This document shows positions 24,499 to 33,558 of a DNA stretch of 64,000 nucleotides, piece after piece. Source of the DNA: Pseudobowmanella zhangzhouensis (GTDB lineage: Bacteria > Pseudomonadota > Gammaproteobacteria > Enterobacterales > Alteromonadaceae); contig NZ_JBHSYO010000002.1 of NCBI RefSeq assembly GCF_042662685.1, forward strand, positions 62,001 to 126,000, in the 5' to 3' direction. Both the position numbers and the translations under genes were made by a program. Position 1 is the first letter of the stretch. Each line of letters opens with the position of its first letter. The notes under the pieces were generated by a model. It had not been told where the DNA came from. It did no database searches and worked only from the letters and a program-made list of their open reading frames with translations.

Positions 24499-25388
24499 TG
24501 CAACCCACAGTTCAAATCAGCAAGGAAAACGACCACATTTGTGGTCGTTTTACCGCCATGGCCAGCCCGTGTGAAATCTTGCTGGAGGTGGACTGTGCCG
24601 ATGCAGACGCCATTATTCACATGGCGGCACAGGAAACCTGGCGAATTGAGCGCAAGTTCAGTCGCTATCGCAACGATAACCTGATGCATGCGATCAACAA
24701 CAGTGATGGCCGGCCGGTCCCCATAGATGCAGAAACTCATAAGCTATTGATGTTTGCTGATACCTGCTATCGCCTCAGTGACGGTCTGTTTGATGTAACC
24801 TCAGGGGTATTGCGTAAACTATGGCGTTTTGACGGTTCAAACGTTATTCCAAGCCAGGCTGAAGTAGACGCCCTGCTACCATTTATCGATTGGCAACAAA
24901 TTAAATTTGATGAGGACTTTGTTGTTGTTCCTGCCGGCGTTGAGCTGGATTTTGGCGGCATCGGCAAAGAGTATGCGGTGGATAAAGTCGCACGATTAGT
25001 TCATTCGTTGTCACCCGACCACTCGGCACTGATTAACTTTGGCGGTGACCTGCAGGTTACCCAACCACGTCAGCACGATAAAACCTGGTTCATTGGGGTG
25101 GAAAACCCATTGGAGCCAGGACAGGCCGGCAAAGTGTTACAAATCCAGTCGGGCGGGCTTGCCACTAGCGGCGATACAAATCGTGTCATCGAACACAATG
25201 GCCAGCGTTACGGTCATATTCTCAACCCAAAAACCGGTTATCCGGTCGAGTTCGCACCCCGCTCCGTAACTGTCGCCGCGCAATTTTGCGTGCAAGCCGG
25301 CATGCTGGCCACCCTTGCCATGCTGCACGGTAAGCAGGCGGAGTCCTTTCTCAACGAGCAAAACGTTCACTACTGGTGTATTCGTTAA
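24498..25388 (+). CDS. apbE: FAD:protein FMN transferase (ApbE family)
   Basis: A 296-residue ApbE-family enzyme, which moves FMN from FAD onto a Thr or Ser of a target protein. Diagnostic stretches are FTAMASPCEILL, RFDGSN, LDFGGIGKEYAVDKVA, INFGGDLQV and HILNPKTGYPV. Most ApbE proteins are exported lipoproteins; this one lacks an obvious signal peptide or lipobox, so its location is uncertain. The ATG overlaps the DUF3570 stop TAA by one base. No classical flavin acceptor (NqrB/C, RnfG, FMN-bind domain) lies nearby, so the target may be a member of this operon. Confidence 0.92.
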   Translation: MQPTVQISKENDHICGRFTAMASPCEILLEVDCADADAIIHMAAQETWRIERKFSRYRNDNLMHAINNSDGRPVPIDAETHKLLMFADTCYRLSDGLFDVTSGVLRKLWRFDGSNVIPSQAEVDALLPFIDWQQIKFDEDFVVVPAGVELDFGGIGKEYAVDKVARLVHSLSPDHSALINFGGDLQVTQPRQHDKTWFIGVENPLEPGQAGKVLQIQSGGLATSGDTNRVIEHNGQRYGHILNPKTGYPVEFAPRSVTVAAQFCVQAGMLATLAMLHGKQAESFLNEQNVHYWCIR

Positions 25389-25467
25389 TAGATTGTTGAA
25401 TTTTTAAGTTATTGCTAAGTTTCTAGGTTTATCGTTAACACTGACATGACCAATTTGTGGAGACTCT

Positions 25468-27027
25468 GTGGTAACTGTTTCGCGAAAATGGCTGTACGCT
25501 AGTTTACTGCTCGCTGTCCCTCAAGCGTTTGCGTGTGAATCAACGCCACAGCGCGAATATATTGTTCATCCCATATTCGATGAGAATGAGGCAGAGACCT
25601 ATTGGTTTCATCGTCTGGCCAATTACCTGCATATCGACACTCGCCAAAGCACGCTGGAAAACGAGCTGGCTTATCTGGCTACCTGTATCGAGGGCAGCAT
25701 CGATCTCGATGAAGTCGCCCGGCATTTACGCAGCAAGCGCTATATTCGCGACGCCAAAGTAACGCTGGATAACAGTAGTGAACAGCCGGTGCTTAAAGTA
25801 GAAACCTGGGATAACTGGTCATTGCTGCCCACCCTCGATTTTGGGCGCAAAGGCGGCAAAAACCATTTCGCTGTAGGGATTAAAGACCGCAACCTACTTG
25901 GTTATGGCATCGACGCAGATTTTGAATATTTTAGTGATGCACAACGCACCGGTTACAAGCTGGACATGGATATACCGCTTTATCTGGGTTACAACGCCAA
26001 TGCCTTAGTACGGCTGGTAGACAATGACGATGGCGAACAAATCGGCCTGGGCATCAATAAGCCCTTTGTCAGTCTGGGCTCTCGCTGGGGCGGATTGGTC
26101 TACACCAACCATGAAAAACGTATCGACACCCTGTTTTATGGTGCCAGTGGCGAAGTTAACTTTGCGCAGGAGGTGCACCAAACGAACCTGAGTTATGGCC
26201 AGTTATATGCCGCTGATGATTTTGTAAAGCGCTGGCATATCGGTTTCGAGCAGGAAAAACACAGCTTCACCGACATCCCGGCTGAACTCGCGCTGCAAGA
26301 CCGTGATCTGAACTTTATCTGGGCGGGCGTGGAATGGCTGCAAAATGACTTTCATGTCTTACAGGATGTGCATTTAATCGGGCATATCGAAGATTTTAAT
26401 CTGGGTTGGCAGCTAAAATTATCTGCCGGCTTCAGCCCGTCCAACAATACCACAGCGCAAACCTGGCAAACACGCGGGAGTGTCAGCAAGGGCTTCTCTC
26501 TGGGTGAGAACTGGCTATTACTCAGTAAAGCCAATTGGCGCTGGCGCTACAACAACGATATGGGCCATCAAGTTCTGGCGTCGGTGCAAAGCGAGTCGTT
26601 TTATACCCTCAACAAAACGTTTGCCTGGTACACCGGCGTGTCGCTGGATGTCCTGAATAACGCCTATGCGGATGAGCCTCTGACTCTCGGCGGCGACAGC
26701 GACTTTCGCGGCCTGCCACTGCAATATCAGCACGGCGAGCGTACAGTAAAAATCACTAATGAGCTGCGGTATTACCCGCATATCAATTTGTGGCGTCTGT
26801 TTGAACTGGGCGGTGCGGCGTTTTATGACGTCGGACGCGTCAGCGGCGACGCGCAAATCATGCCCGCGTATCCCGGCTGGCTGCAAAGTGTGGGTATCGG
26901 CGCACGCTTTTTTTCCACCCACTCCAGTGACCGTCAAGTCGTGCACATCGATCTCGCCCACCCCATTGGCGATGATCCCAACCTGGATAATTTTGAAATT
27001 CGCGTAGAGGTAAAACATGCGTTTTAA
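25468..27027 (+). CDS. Omp85/BamA-superfamily barrel protein with one POTRA-like domain
   Basis: A 519-residue protein starting at GTG, with GGAG 7 nt upstream. A signal peptide ends near QAFACE. A single POTRA-like domain (about 30-115, including VARHLRSKRYIRDAKVTLD and PVLKVETWDNWSL) precedes a 16-strand barrel. The loop-6 signature of the Omp85 superfamily is seen as LGGDSDFRGLPLQY, and the C-terminus is VEVKHAF. It resembles patatin/TamA/BamA-like small Omp85 proteins rather than BamA itself, which has five POTRA domains. It overlaps the downstream EptA-like gene by 11 nt, so the two are cotranscribed. Its cargo or client is unknown. Confidence 0.85.
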   Translation: MVTVSRKWLYASLLLAVPQAFACESTPQREYIVHPIFDENEAETYWFHRLANYLHIDTRQSTLENELAYLATCIEGSIDLDEVARHLRSKRYIRDAKVTLDNSSEQPVLKVETWDNWSLLPTLDFGRKGGKNHFAVGIKDRNLLGYGIDADFEYFSDAQRTGYKLDMDIPLYLGYNANALVRLVDNDDGEQIGLGINKPFVSLGSRWGGLVYTNHEKRIDTLFYGASGEVNFAQEVHQTNLSYGQLYAADDFVKRWHIGFEQEKHSFTDIPAELALQDRDLNFIWAGVEWLQNDFHVLQDVHLIGHIEDFNLGWQLKLSAGFSPSNNTTAQTWQTRGSVSKGFSLGENWLLLSKANWRWRYNNDMGHQVLASVQSESFYTLNKTFAWYTGVSLDVLNNAYADEPLTLGGDSDFRGLPLQYQHGERTVKITNELRYYPHINLWRLFELGGAAFYDVGRVSGDAQIMPAYPGWLQSVGIGARFFSTHSSDRQVVHIDLAHPIGDDPNLDNFEIRVEVKHAF

Positions 27028-28615
27028 GTGGTTTAACGCGTTACGCGAACGTCCCTTGCAAAGCCATTGGATGATTGCCCTGTTAGCTCTGCTCTATACC
27101 GGGATTTATAATTTGCCGTTTTTTAAACGGCTGATTCAGGTATCCAGCGAAGACGGCATATTGCCTGTCGGTTTTCTGCTAGCGGCGGTGGGGCTGATTT
27201 TCTGCCTGCAAATGGTGCTGTTCAGCCTGTTGCTGTGGCCCAAAATTGGCAAAGGTTTGATTGTCATCACCACCCTGCTAGCTGCGCCCGTGATGTATGC
27301 CGGATGGGCATATGGCACGCTGTTTAATTACGACATGATCGAAAATATCATGCAAACCAATCAGGCCGAAGCCAGCAGCTATTTTAGTCTCAGTGCCACA
27401 TTGGTGTTTTTGTTGACTGGCCTGTTACCGGTCGTCTGGATCATGAATCAGCGCGTTCAGTATCGCCGCTGGTATAAAGAACTTGCCATGCGTATCGGCA
27501 TGATTGCCGCCGCCGCGATATCGCTGTGGGGGATTGCCCAGTTTTATTATCAGGACTTTGCCATAACCGGGCGTAATCATACGGAATTACGTCGTTTACT
27601 CTCACCGTTCGAATTCAGCAAAAGCACAATCAAATATGTGCGCGCCAATTACTTTATTGACCCTACTCCATTTAGCGTATTGGACGAATCGCCGACGCTG
27701 GATCCTCAGCAAGCACCGGATGTCATGGTGCTGATGTTAGGCGAAACCGCGCGGGCGCAGAACATGGCGTATTATGGCTATGGGCGTAATACCAACGAAT
27801 ACACAGCAAAACACACGATGCGCGTATTACCGCCCACGCAAAGTTGTGGCACAGCCACGGCCGTATCCGTGCCCTGCATGTTTTCATTCTTATCCCGCAG
27901 TAATTACGATGCGGATATCGCTCAGAATCAGGACAACATCCTAGATATTGCCCAGCGCGCCGGCTTTGCGGTGAGCTGGATTGATGATGATGGTGGGTGT
28001 AAAGGAGTGTGCGCGCGGGTGCCGACCATTACCGTCCCTGTTGACGCCAGTGATCCTTTATGTGACGGCCATACCTGTTTCGACGAGGTCTTAGTCCGTG
28101 AATTACAACAGGTGCTGGCTACCCCATCGGAAAAACCACGCCTGATTGTGATGCATATGATTGGCTCCCATGGCCCCACCTATTACAAGCGTTATCCGGC
28201 TGATTTTGCGAGATTTCTACCAGATTGTCCGCGCGCGGATATCCAGCATTGCAGTCAGCAGGAAATCATCAATAGCTATGACAACACCCTGTTGTATACC
28301 GATTTTGTGTTAAGCGGCATCATCGACACACTGGCAGCGCATCCGCAGCTAAACAGCCAGTTTGTCTACATCTCAGATCACGGTGAGTCGCTGGGTGAAG
28401 ATAACTATTATCTGCACGGTTTACCCTATGATATGGCACCCGAGGTACAAAAACGTGTGCCTTGGTATCTGTGGCAAAATCAGGGAGTCTCGCCGGATTG
28501 CCCGGTCGATGCTGCTACCATCAGCCACGATAATTTGAGCCACACCCTGCTTGGTTTACTCGGCGTGCAGTCCAGTGTGTACGACCCCGCGCTGGACTTA
28601 TTCAACGGTTGCTAA
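27017..28615 (+). CDS. Phosphoethanolamine transferase, EptA/MCR family
   Basis: A 532-residue inner-membrane enzyme. Five N-terminal helices (about residues 15-180) are followed by a periplasmic sulfatase-like domain. Metal and catalytic motifs are present: MLGETAR, the catalytic Thr in SCGTATAVSVPCMFS (276 onwards), MIGSHGPTYYKRYP and ISDHGESLGE; multiple Cys pairs are typical of the family. These enzymes transfer phosphoethanolamine from phosphatidylethanolamine to lipid A and reduce binding of cationic peptides such as polymyxins. It is a chromosomal EptA-type sequence beside an Omp85 gene, with no mobile-element signs, so it is ordinary envelope modification. The precise acceptor is not known. 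Confidence 0.92.
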   Translation: MRFKWFNALRERPLQSHWMIALLALLYTGIYNLPFFKRLIQVSSEDGILPVGFLLAAVGLIFCLQMVLFSLLLWPKIGKGLIVITTLLAAPVMYAGWAYGTLFNYDMIENIMQTNQAEASSYFSLSATLVFLLTGLLPVVWIMNQRVQYRRWYKELAMRIGMIAAAAISLWGIAQFYYQDFAITGRNHTELRRLLSPFEFSKSTIKYVRANYFIDPTPFSVLDESPTLDPQQAPDVMVLMLGETARAQNMAYYGYGRNTNEYTAKHTMRVLPPTQSCGTATAVSVPCMFSFLSRSNYDADIAQNQDNILDIAQRAGFAVSWIDDDGGCKGVCARVPTITVPVDASDPLCDGHTCFDEVLVRELQQVLATPSEKPRLIVMHMIGSHGPTYYKRYPADFARFLPDCPRADIQHCSQQEIINSYDNTLLYTDFVLSGIIDTLAAHPQLNSQFVYISDHGESLGEDNYYLHGLPYDMAPEVQKRVPWYLWQNQGVSPDCPVDAATISHDNLSHTLLGLLGVQSSVYDPALDLFNGC

Positions 28616-28625
28616 TCGCTGCAAT

Positions 28626-28656
28626 AAAAAAGCCCCGCAAATGCGGGGCTTTTTTA
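28626..28656. terminator. Bidirectional terminator between the EptA-like gene and purC
   Basis: GCCCCGC-AAAT-GCGGGGC stem flanked by A6 and T6. It lies 10 nt after the EptA-like stop and 13 nt from the purC stop on the opposite strand. Confidence 0.92.
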
Positions 28657-28669
28657 TATTGATAGCAGA

Positions 28670-29380
28670 TTAAAGTTGCACACCCAGGCGGTTGGCCACC
28701 TCTTCGTAGGCTTCTACTACGCCACCCAGTCCCTGACGGAAACGGTCTTTATCCATTTTTTGCATGGTTTCTTTGTCCCACAAACGGCAACCGTCCGGAC
28801 TAAACTCATCACCCAACATGATTTCGCCGTTAAACACACCGAATTCCAGTTTGTAATCCACCAGAATTAAGCCAGCCGCATCAAACAACTGTGTCAGTAC
28901 CTGATTCACTTTAAAGGTCAGCGTTTTCATCTGAGCCAGTTGTGCTTCTGTTGCCCAACCGAATGCAATCGCATGAGATTCGTTGACCATTGGATCATGT
29001 AACGCGTCGTTTTTCAGGAACAATTCAAACGTTGGTGGATTCAGCGTCATGCCTTCCTGCACGCCTAATCGACGCACCAGTGAGCCTGCCGCACGATTGC
29101 GCACCACACACTCTACCGGGATCATTTCCAGCTTTTTCACCAGCGATTCTGTATCGCTCAACAGGGCTTCCAATTGAGTCGGAATCCCGGCTTCCTGCAG
29201 CTTGGTCATAATGAAATGGTTGAACTTATTGTTCACCATGCCCTTGCGTGCTAACTGCTCGATACGCTCACCATCAAACGCTGAGGTATCGTTTCGAAAT
29301 TGCAAAATCAACAGATTAGGATCGTCTGTGGTAAAAACTGTTTTTGCTTTACCACGGTACAGTTCGGCGCGCTTTTCCAT
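28670..29380 (-). CDS. purC: Phosphoribosylaminoimidazole-succinocarboxamide synthase
   Basis: A 236-residue SAICAR synthetase, which ligates aspartate to CAIR in purine synthesis. Strong family matches include LYRGKAKTVF, FRNDTSAFDG, VECVVRNRAAGSL, VDYKLEFG and LGDEFSPDGCRLWD (nucleotide and product binding). Length equals the E. coli enzyme. It is the last gene of a dapA-bamC-purC run, the same order as in E. coli, separated from bamC by 16 nt. Confidence 0.97.
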   Translation of the reverse strand: MEKRAELYRGKAKTVFTTDDPNLLILQFRNDTSAFDGERIEQLARKGMVNNKFNHFIMTKLQEAGIPTQLEALLSDTESLVKKLEMIPVECVVRNRAAGSLVRRLGVQEGMTLNPPTFELFLKNDALHDPMVNESHAIAFGWATEAQLAQMKTLTFKVNQVLTQLFDAAGLILVDYKLEFGVFNGEIMLGDEFSPDGCRLWDKETMQKMDKDRFRQGLGGVVEAYEEVANRLGVQL

Positions 29381-29396
29381 TAATCGGGTCTCGTAA

Positions 29397-30494
29397 TTAA
29401 AGATCGAGGTTGTCTTCTGCCATTACCGCAGAAAACGGCGAATACAGGTCTTTTAATGCTTGCGCATCAAACACCTGATTGTCTTTGTTCAGGAAGGTAA
29501 TTGAGGTTTGACGGCCCAAATCACCCACCTGTAAATGGTATTCTTTCTGTTCCAGTTTAAGTCCTTTGTCAGAACCAAACAGGCTGTCCCACCAACTGCT
29601 TTCCTTGCCCTGGAAATCAGCATAAATCAGGCCGCTGGATTGATCCAAATCGGTGACATTGAAGCCAAGTTTTTTCAGCACCAGCAACAGGCGCGGCCAG
29701 GTTACCTGGAAGTCACCCTCAACCAGCACAGCCGCCTGACCTTTGGCGTCAAAGCCCAGCTCAGATTGCAGGCCTTCGCGAATTTTCGCTGCTCGCTCAG
29801 CATTGGCAATCAGCAATTGATTCTCATAGTGGGCCAGCACTTTATTCAGCATATCCACTTCGGCACGACGGGTATCAATGTCTTCAATGGTGGCATTGAT
29901 CTGCTCGTTCAGGGTTTCCTGATAATCTCGCAGGTGCGCCGTCAATACTGCACTGCGCCCGTGTGGTTTCATTTCCAGACGGAATTCAAACTGCTGCGCC
30001 ACTTTGCGATCTACGCTACTGGTGCTTAGCCATGAGCTGCTTTGCTCCTGATACACCAGCCAATCTGTTACCAGAGCCTGTTGGTCTTTATCAAAGCTCA
30101 TTACGCCGATATTTTGCTCTTCCAGATAACTTAATAAGTTATCCCACACCTGGGTATCTAACGGTTTGCTGTCGTCGACTTTGTCGAACATTACCATGGC
30201 ATCACGACTGCCTTCTTCAACGTGTGAGCCGCTAACGGTTGCCAATACCAGATGTGGGGAAGAAATATCCAGCTTCTCACCGACCAACTGACGCGGCGCA
30301 TCTTTGCCTATCTCAGGAATAGCATATTCATTACTAAATTCGGGCTTATCCAGACCTGCTGGCACCTGCAACGCATCACGTTGTTTCACTTTGGTATAGT
30401 CAAAGTCCCCATTTGCCGTGCGGCGACTTTCCATAGAACTACAACCGGCGAGTGCCAGACCAATGGCTAACGACAGTACAACTTGTCGATTCAT
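29397..30494 (-). CDS. bamC: Outer-membrane assembly lipoprotein BamC
   Basis: A 365-residue lipoprotein with lipobox LAGC in MNRQVVLSLAIGLALAGCSS. The unstructured N-terminal part contains the conserved YTKVKQRDALQVPAGLDKPE, the segment that binds BamD in E. coli BamC, followed by two helix-grip domains ending near the C-terminus. It belongs to the BamABCDE complex that inserts outer-membrane barrels. The ATG at 30494 is supported by AAAGGAG, which overlaps the dapA stop region. It lies between dapA and purC, the usual gammaproteobacterial order. Confidence 0.95.
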   Translation of the reverse strand: MNRQVVLSLAIGLALAGCSSMESRRTANGDFDYTKVKQRDALQVPAGLDKPEFSNEYAIPEIGKDAPRQLVGEKLDISSPHLVLATVSGSHVEEGSRDAMVMFDKVDDSKPLDTQVWDNLLSYLEEQNIGVMSFDKDQQALVTDWLVYQEQSSSWLSTSSVDRKVAQQFEFRLEMKPHGRSAVLTAHLRDYQETLNEQINATIEDIDTRRAEVDMLNKVLAHYENQLLIANAERAAKIREGLQSELGFDAKGQAAVLVEGDFQVTWPRLLLVLKKLGFNVTDLDQSSGLIYADFQGKESSWWDSLFGSDKGLKLEQKEYHLQVGDLGRQTSITFLNKDNQVFDAQALKDLYSPFSAVMAEDNLDL

Positions 30495-30504
30495 GCGAAC
30501 TCCT

Positions 30505-31386
30505 TTAATCAATCAGGCCCATATCGAGCATGACCCTTTCGATAATCTTCTTGTTATTTGGTTCCGCACATACCATGGGTAAGCGGATAAAGTCCGATTC
30601 CGTCAGCCCCATACGGTACAAAGCGTACTTCGGCATAACCGGATTCGGTTCAATAAATAATGTTTTGTGTAGCGGTATTAGATGGGCATTGATCTGATTA
30701 GCAACCTCATGCTCCCCAGCCAGCGCCGCATTGACCATTTTTGCCATCAATGCCGGTGCAACGTTATTGGTAACAGAAATAACGCCATCACCACCTTGGC
30801 AAATAAACTCACAGCCGGTTTCATCGTCGCCACTTAACAATACAAAATCGTCAGTGACACCCGCTTTGATCTTGCCAATCCGCGACAGGTCACCAGTCGC
30901 TTCTTTAATACCGACAATCTTTGGGTGCTGTGATAAGGCAATCACGGTTTCCGGCAGCATATCCGCGACTGTGCGACCCGGCACATTGTAGAGCAGTACC
31001 GGTTTATCCGTGCTATCGGCAACGGCCTCGAAGTGGGCAATCATGCCACGCTGTTGAGGTTTGTTGTAATACGGCACGACACTGAGAAAACCGTCTACGC
31101 CCAGCGGTGCCATAGCCTGACTCAGTTCGATGGCTTCGGCGGTGGAGTTAGCACCACTGCCGGCCAATACCGGAATCCGCCCGGCGGCATAATCCACGGT
31201 CGCCTTGACTACGGCAATGTGCTCATCAACCGGCAGTGTTGCTGACTCACCGGTCGTCCCTACCGAGACGATACCATGGGTGCCTGCGTCAACATGAAAA
31301 TCGACCAGCCGCTGCAATGCGACGAAATCAACATCGCCGTTTTCATGCATGGGGGTGATTAGCGCAACAATACTACCTTTGAACAT
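30505..31386 (-). CDS. dapA: 4-hydroxy-tetrahydrodipicolinate synthase
   Basis: A 293-residue class I aldolase for lysine and peptidoglycan precursor synthesis, condensing pyruvate with aspartate semialdehyde. Visible motifs are GTTGESATL, PYYNKPQQRGM, the LLYNVPGRT segment with catalytic Tyr, and the Schiff-base Lys in IVGIKEATGD. A GGAG site lies upstream of ATG. First gene of dapA-bamC-purC. Confidence 0.97.
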   Translation of the reverse strand: MFKGSIVALITPMHENGDVDFVALQRLVDFHVDAGTHGIVSVGTTGESATLPVDEHIAVVKATVDYAAGRIPVLAGSGANSTAEAIELSQAMAPLGVDGFLSVVPYYNKPQQRGMIAHFEAVADSTDKPVLLYNVPGRTVADMLPETVIALSQHPKIVGIKEATGDLSRIGKIKAGVTDDFVLLSGDDETGCEFICQGGDGVISVTNNVAPALMAKMVNAALAGEHEVANQINAHLIPLHKTLFIEPNPVMPKYALYRMGLTESDFIRLPMVCAEPNNKKIIERVMLDMGLID

Positions 31387-31584
31387 AGGGGCTCCGTGCT
31401 AAATACGCGCCCGATGATACTGACCGCCCCCCTAAATTACAAGGCGAGCGCAAGCGAACTGCGCAATCTTTAGGCAAATTTGGCCGATTAATTTTCACGC
31501 GGTTTTGAACACAATTTTATCCATGCTTGATCTGTTCGCCTGCTGTCACCATATCAGGCCCTGACAAGTTAAAAAGGAGCCATC

Positions 31585-32049
31585 ATGCAAATGCTACAAG
31601 CGGGCCAAACTGCCCCCGATTTTACCCTGCCAGATGAAAACAATACGCCAACAACATTAAGTCAGTTTCGTGGTCAGAAAGTGCTGGTGTATTTCTACCC
31701 CAAAGCCATGACCCCGGGTTGTACCGTGCAGGCGCAGGGTCTGCGTGACAGCAAAGCCGACCTCGATACCCATGGGGTCAAAGTACTGGGAATCAGCACC
31801 GATCCGGTTAAGCGATTGCCAAAATTTATTGAACGGGACAATCTCAACTTCACTCTGCTATCCGATGAAGATCATACCGTGGCCGACAAGTTTGGAGTGT
31901 GGGGACCGAAAAAATTTATGGGCCGGGAATTTGATGGACTGCATCGCATCAGTTTCCTGATCGATGAGAACGGCACTATCGCCCATGTGTTTGATAAATT
32001 TAAAACCAAAGACCACCACGAGGTGGTGCTGGCTTACTTAAATCAGTAA
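31585..32049 (+). CDS. bcp: Thioredoxin-dependent peroxiredoxin Bcp
   Basis: A 154-residue peroxiredoxin of the BCP/PrxQ class. The peroxidatic Cys is in PKAMTPGCTVQAQGLRD. The E. coli enzyme has its resolving Cys five residues later (CTVQAC); here that position is Gln, so no internal disulfide can form in the usual way and a 1-Cys mechanism is likely. Further conserved pieces are LISTDPVKRLPKF-like and FGVWGPKKFMGREFDGLHRISFLID. AAGGAG precedes the ATG. It is divergent from dapA and convergent with the perM-like gene. Confidence 0.94.
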   Translation: MQMLQAGQTAPDFTLPDENNTPTTLSQFRGQKVLVYFYPKAMTPGCTVQAQGLRDSKADLDTHGVKVLGISTDPVKRLPKFIERDNLNFTLLSDEDHTVADKFGVWGPKKFMGREFDGLHRISFLIDENGTIAHVFDKFKTKDHHEVVLAYLNQ

Positions 32050-32065
32050 ACCAGCCTCAGGCGAA

Positions 32066-33151
32066 TTACGACTCGCTAACTGCAACGCTTGGTTGGGATG
32101 TTTCCGACCAGGCGGTGCCCACCGCTTTAACCAGTGTGGCCAGCGGGATAGCAAAGAACACCCCCCAAAAGCCCCACATACCTCCGAAAAACAACACGGC
32201 AATAATGATATACACCGGATGCAAACTCACCGCTTCGGAAAACAGCAAAGGCACCAGCAAATTGCCATCTAACGCCTGAATGATGGCGTACGCGGTCATC
32301 AGATACCAAAAATCTGCCGTCACACCCCACTGAAACAACGCCACCACCGCGACCGGAATGGTCACCACTGCCGCGCCGATATACGGGATCAACACGGATA
32401 ATCCGATCAATACACCGAGCAACAACGAATAACGTAAATCCATCAGCGCAAAAGTAACCGCAGACGCAGAGCCAACAATCAGGATTTCAATCACTTTACC
32501 GCGAATGTAATTGATGATTTGTCCATTCATCTCTACCCCAACCTGTTTGATCAGGCGGCGTTCACGCGGTAACAACCGACCAATGTGAGTCAGCAATACC
32601 TGCTTGTCCTTGAGCATAAAGAACACCATCAAAGGCACCAGAATGAAATAAATCAACAAGGCTGCCACATTCACTAATGATCCAAACGATTCGGTTATCA
32701 ACTCTTGGCCGTATTGCACAATATGGTCATTAACTGATTGCCATAACTGCTGAACCTGCTGCGCATCGACAAAATCCGGGTAGCGTTCAGGCAACATCAG
32801 CATCCATTGTTTGGTTTTGGCCCAGATTGCAGGGGTTTCACTGAGCAGATTAACGCCCTGTTTAAAAACCAGTGGCGCCAAACCCAGCAACATAAACAGG
32901 AATAGCGTGACGGCAATCAATACCACCAGGCTGGTGCCCAGCGTGCGCCCCACGCCCAAACGGGCCATACGTTCCACCGGCCAGTCCAACAGGTAGGCCA
33001 ATACAATCGCCACAATCACCGGCATCAGCATATTGCCCCAGAACGCCAGCACTAACACCGACACCAGAATCAGTGCTGCGAGTGTCGCGGCATCCGGATC
33101 AGAAAACTTACGTTTGTACCACTGACTAAAGATCTGGAACATCTGGCTCAT
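32066..33151 (-). CDS. AI-2E/PerM-family membrane transporter
   Basis: A 361-residue integral membrane protein of the AI-2 exporter (TqsA/YhhQ/PerM) superfamily, with about seven to eight helices. Typical pieces are VIVAIVLAYLLDWPVERM, VFFMLKDKQVLL, LIGLSVLIPYIGAAVVTIPVA and ALDGNLLVPLLFSEAVSLHPV. Family roles include export of small molecules, stress permeases and sodium-dependent transport; substrate unknown. A TusA-like gene overlaps its 5' end by up to 26 nt. An alternative ATG lies at 33142. Confidence 0.88.
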   Translation of the reverse strand: MSQMFQIFSQWYKRKFSDPDAATLAALILVSVLVLAFWGNMLMPVIVAIVLAYLLDWPVERMARLGVGRTLGTSLVVLIAVTLFLFMLLGLAPLVFKQGVNLLSETPAIWAKTKQWMLMLPERYPDFVDAQQVQQLWQSVNDHIVQYGQELITESFGSLVNVAALLIYFILVPLMVFFMLKDKQVLLTHIGRLLPRERRLIKQVGVEMNGQIINYIRGKVIEILIVGSASAVTFALMDLRYSLLLGVLIGLSVLIPYIGAAVVTIPVAVVALFQWGVTADFWYLMTAYAIIQALDGNLLVPLLFSEAVSLHPVYIIIAVLFFGGMWGFWGVFFAIPLATLVKAVGTAWSETSQPSVAVSES

Positions 33152-33371
33152 CCATCGTTACAAAAAGTTTCAGCTCTATCCCTTGTGGGACAGGGTTATA
33201 ACAAAAATCGATATTTTCTCGGCGCAACCAGTTCACAATATCCTGATGCTCACGCCGTTCACTAATCAACAGTCTGGCTGGGTGATGACGAGGCAAATCG
33301 GCAATCCAGCGTTTGCTGGTCAACAGCGCCATAGGACAGCGCATCGCCCGAATATCCAACTGTGCTATCAA
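33126..33371 (-). CDS. TusA/SirA-like sulfurtransferase protein
   Basis: An 81-residue protein with the compact TusA fold signature: LDIRAMRCPMALLTSKRWI near the N-terminus, with the Cys of the CPxP motif present but the second Pro replaced by Ala (CPMA). The remainder fits the beta-alpha-beta-alpha layout and includes ISERREHQDIVNWLRR. TusA proteins relay persulfide sulfur, for example in tRNA thiolation. Whether this variant is active is unclear. The same arrangement beside a PerM-like transporter suggests cotranscription, since the 3' end overlaps that gene. Confidence 0.8.
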   Translation of the reverse strand: MIAQLDIRAMRCPMALLTSKRWIADLPRHHPARLLISERREHQDIVNWLRRENIDFCYNPVPQGIELKLFVTMDEPDVPDL

Positions 33372-33558
33372 CGGCTCGTCTCATCGTCATTTGGTGGAGA
33401 TAGCATATCATTGTTCCGTAATGAAGCTGAACGCTTCATCGAGCTTATTTATCGCTTTACAGCATTGTAAAATGCTAATGAAGTCCGTACCTTAGGTGAA
33501 TAAGAATCAGCGGCTAAAGGGAACTTTGCCGTCGTTAGCCGCTCAAACTGGCTGCAGT

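Noticed and set aside
27017..28615. Mobile colistin-resistance (mcr) gene
   Set aside because: The sequence is EptA-family, but it is coupled to a chromosomal Omp85 gene and no insertion sequence or plasmid feature surrounds it.
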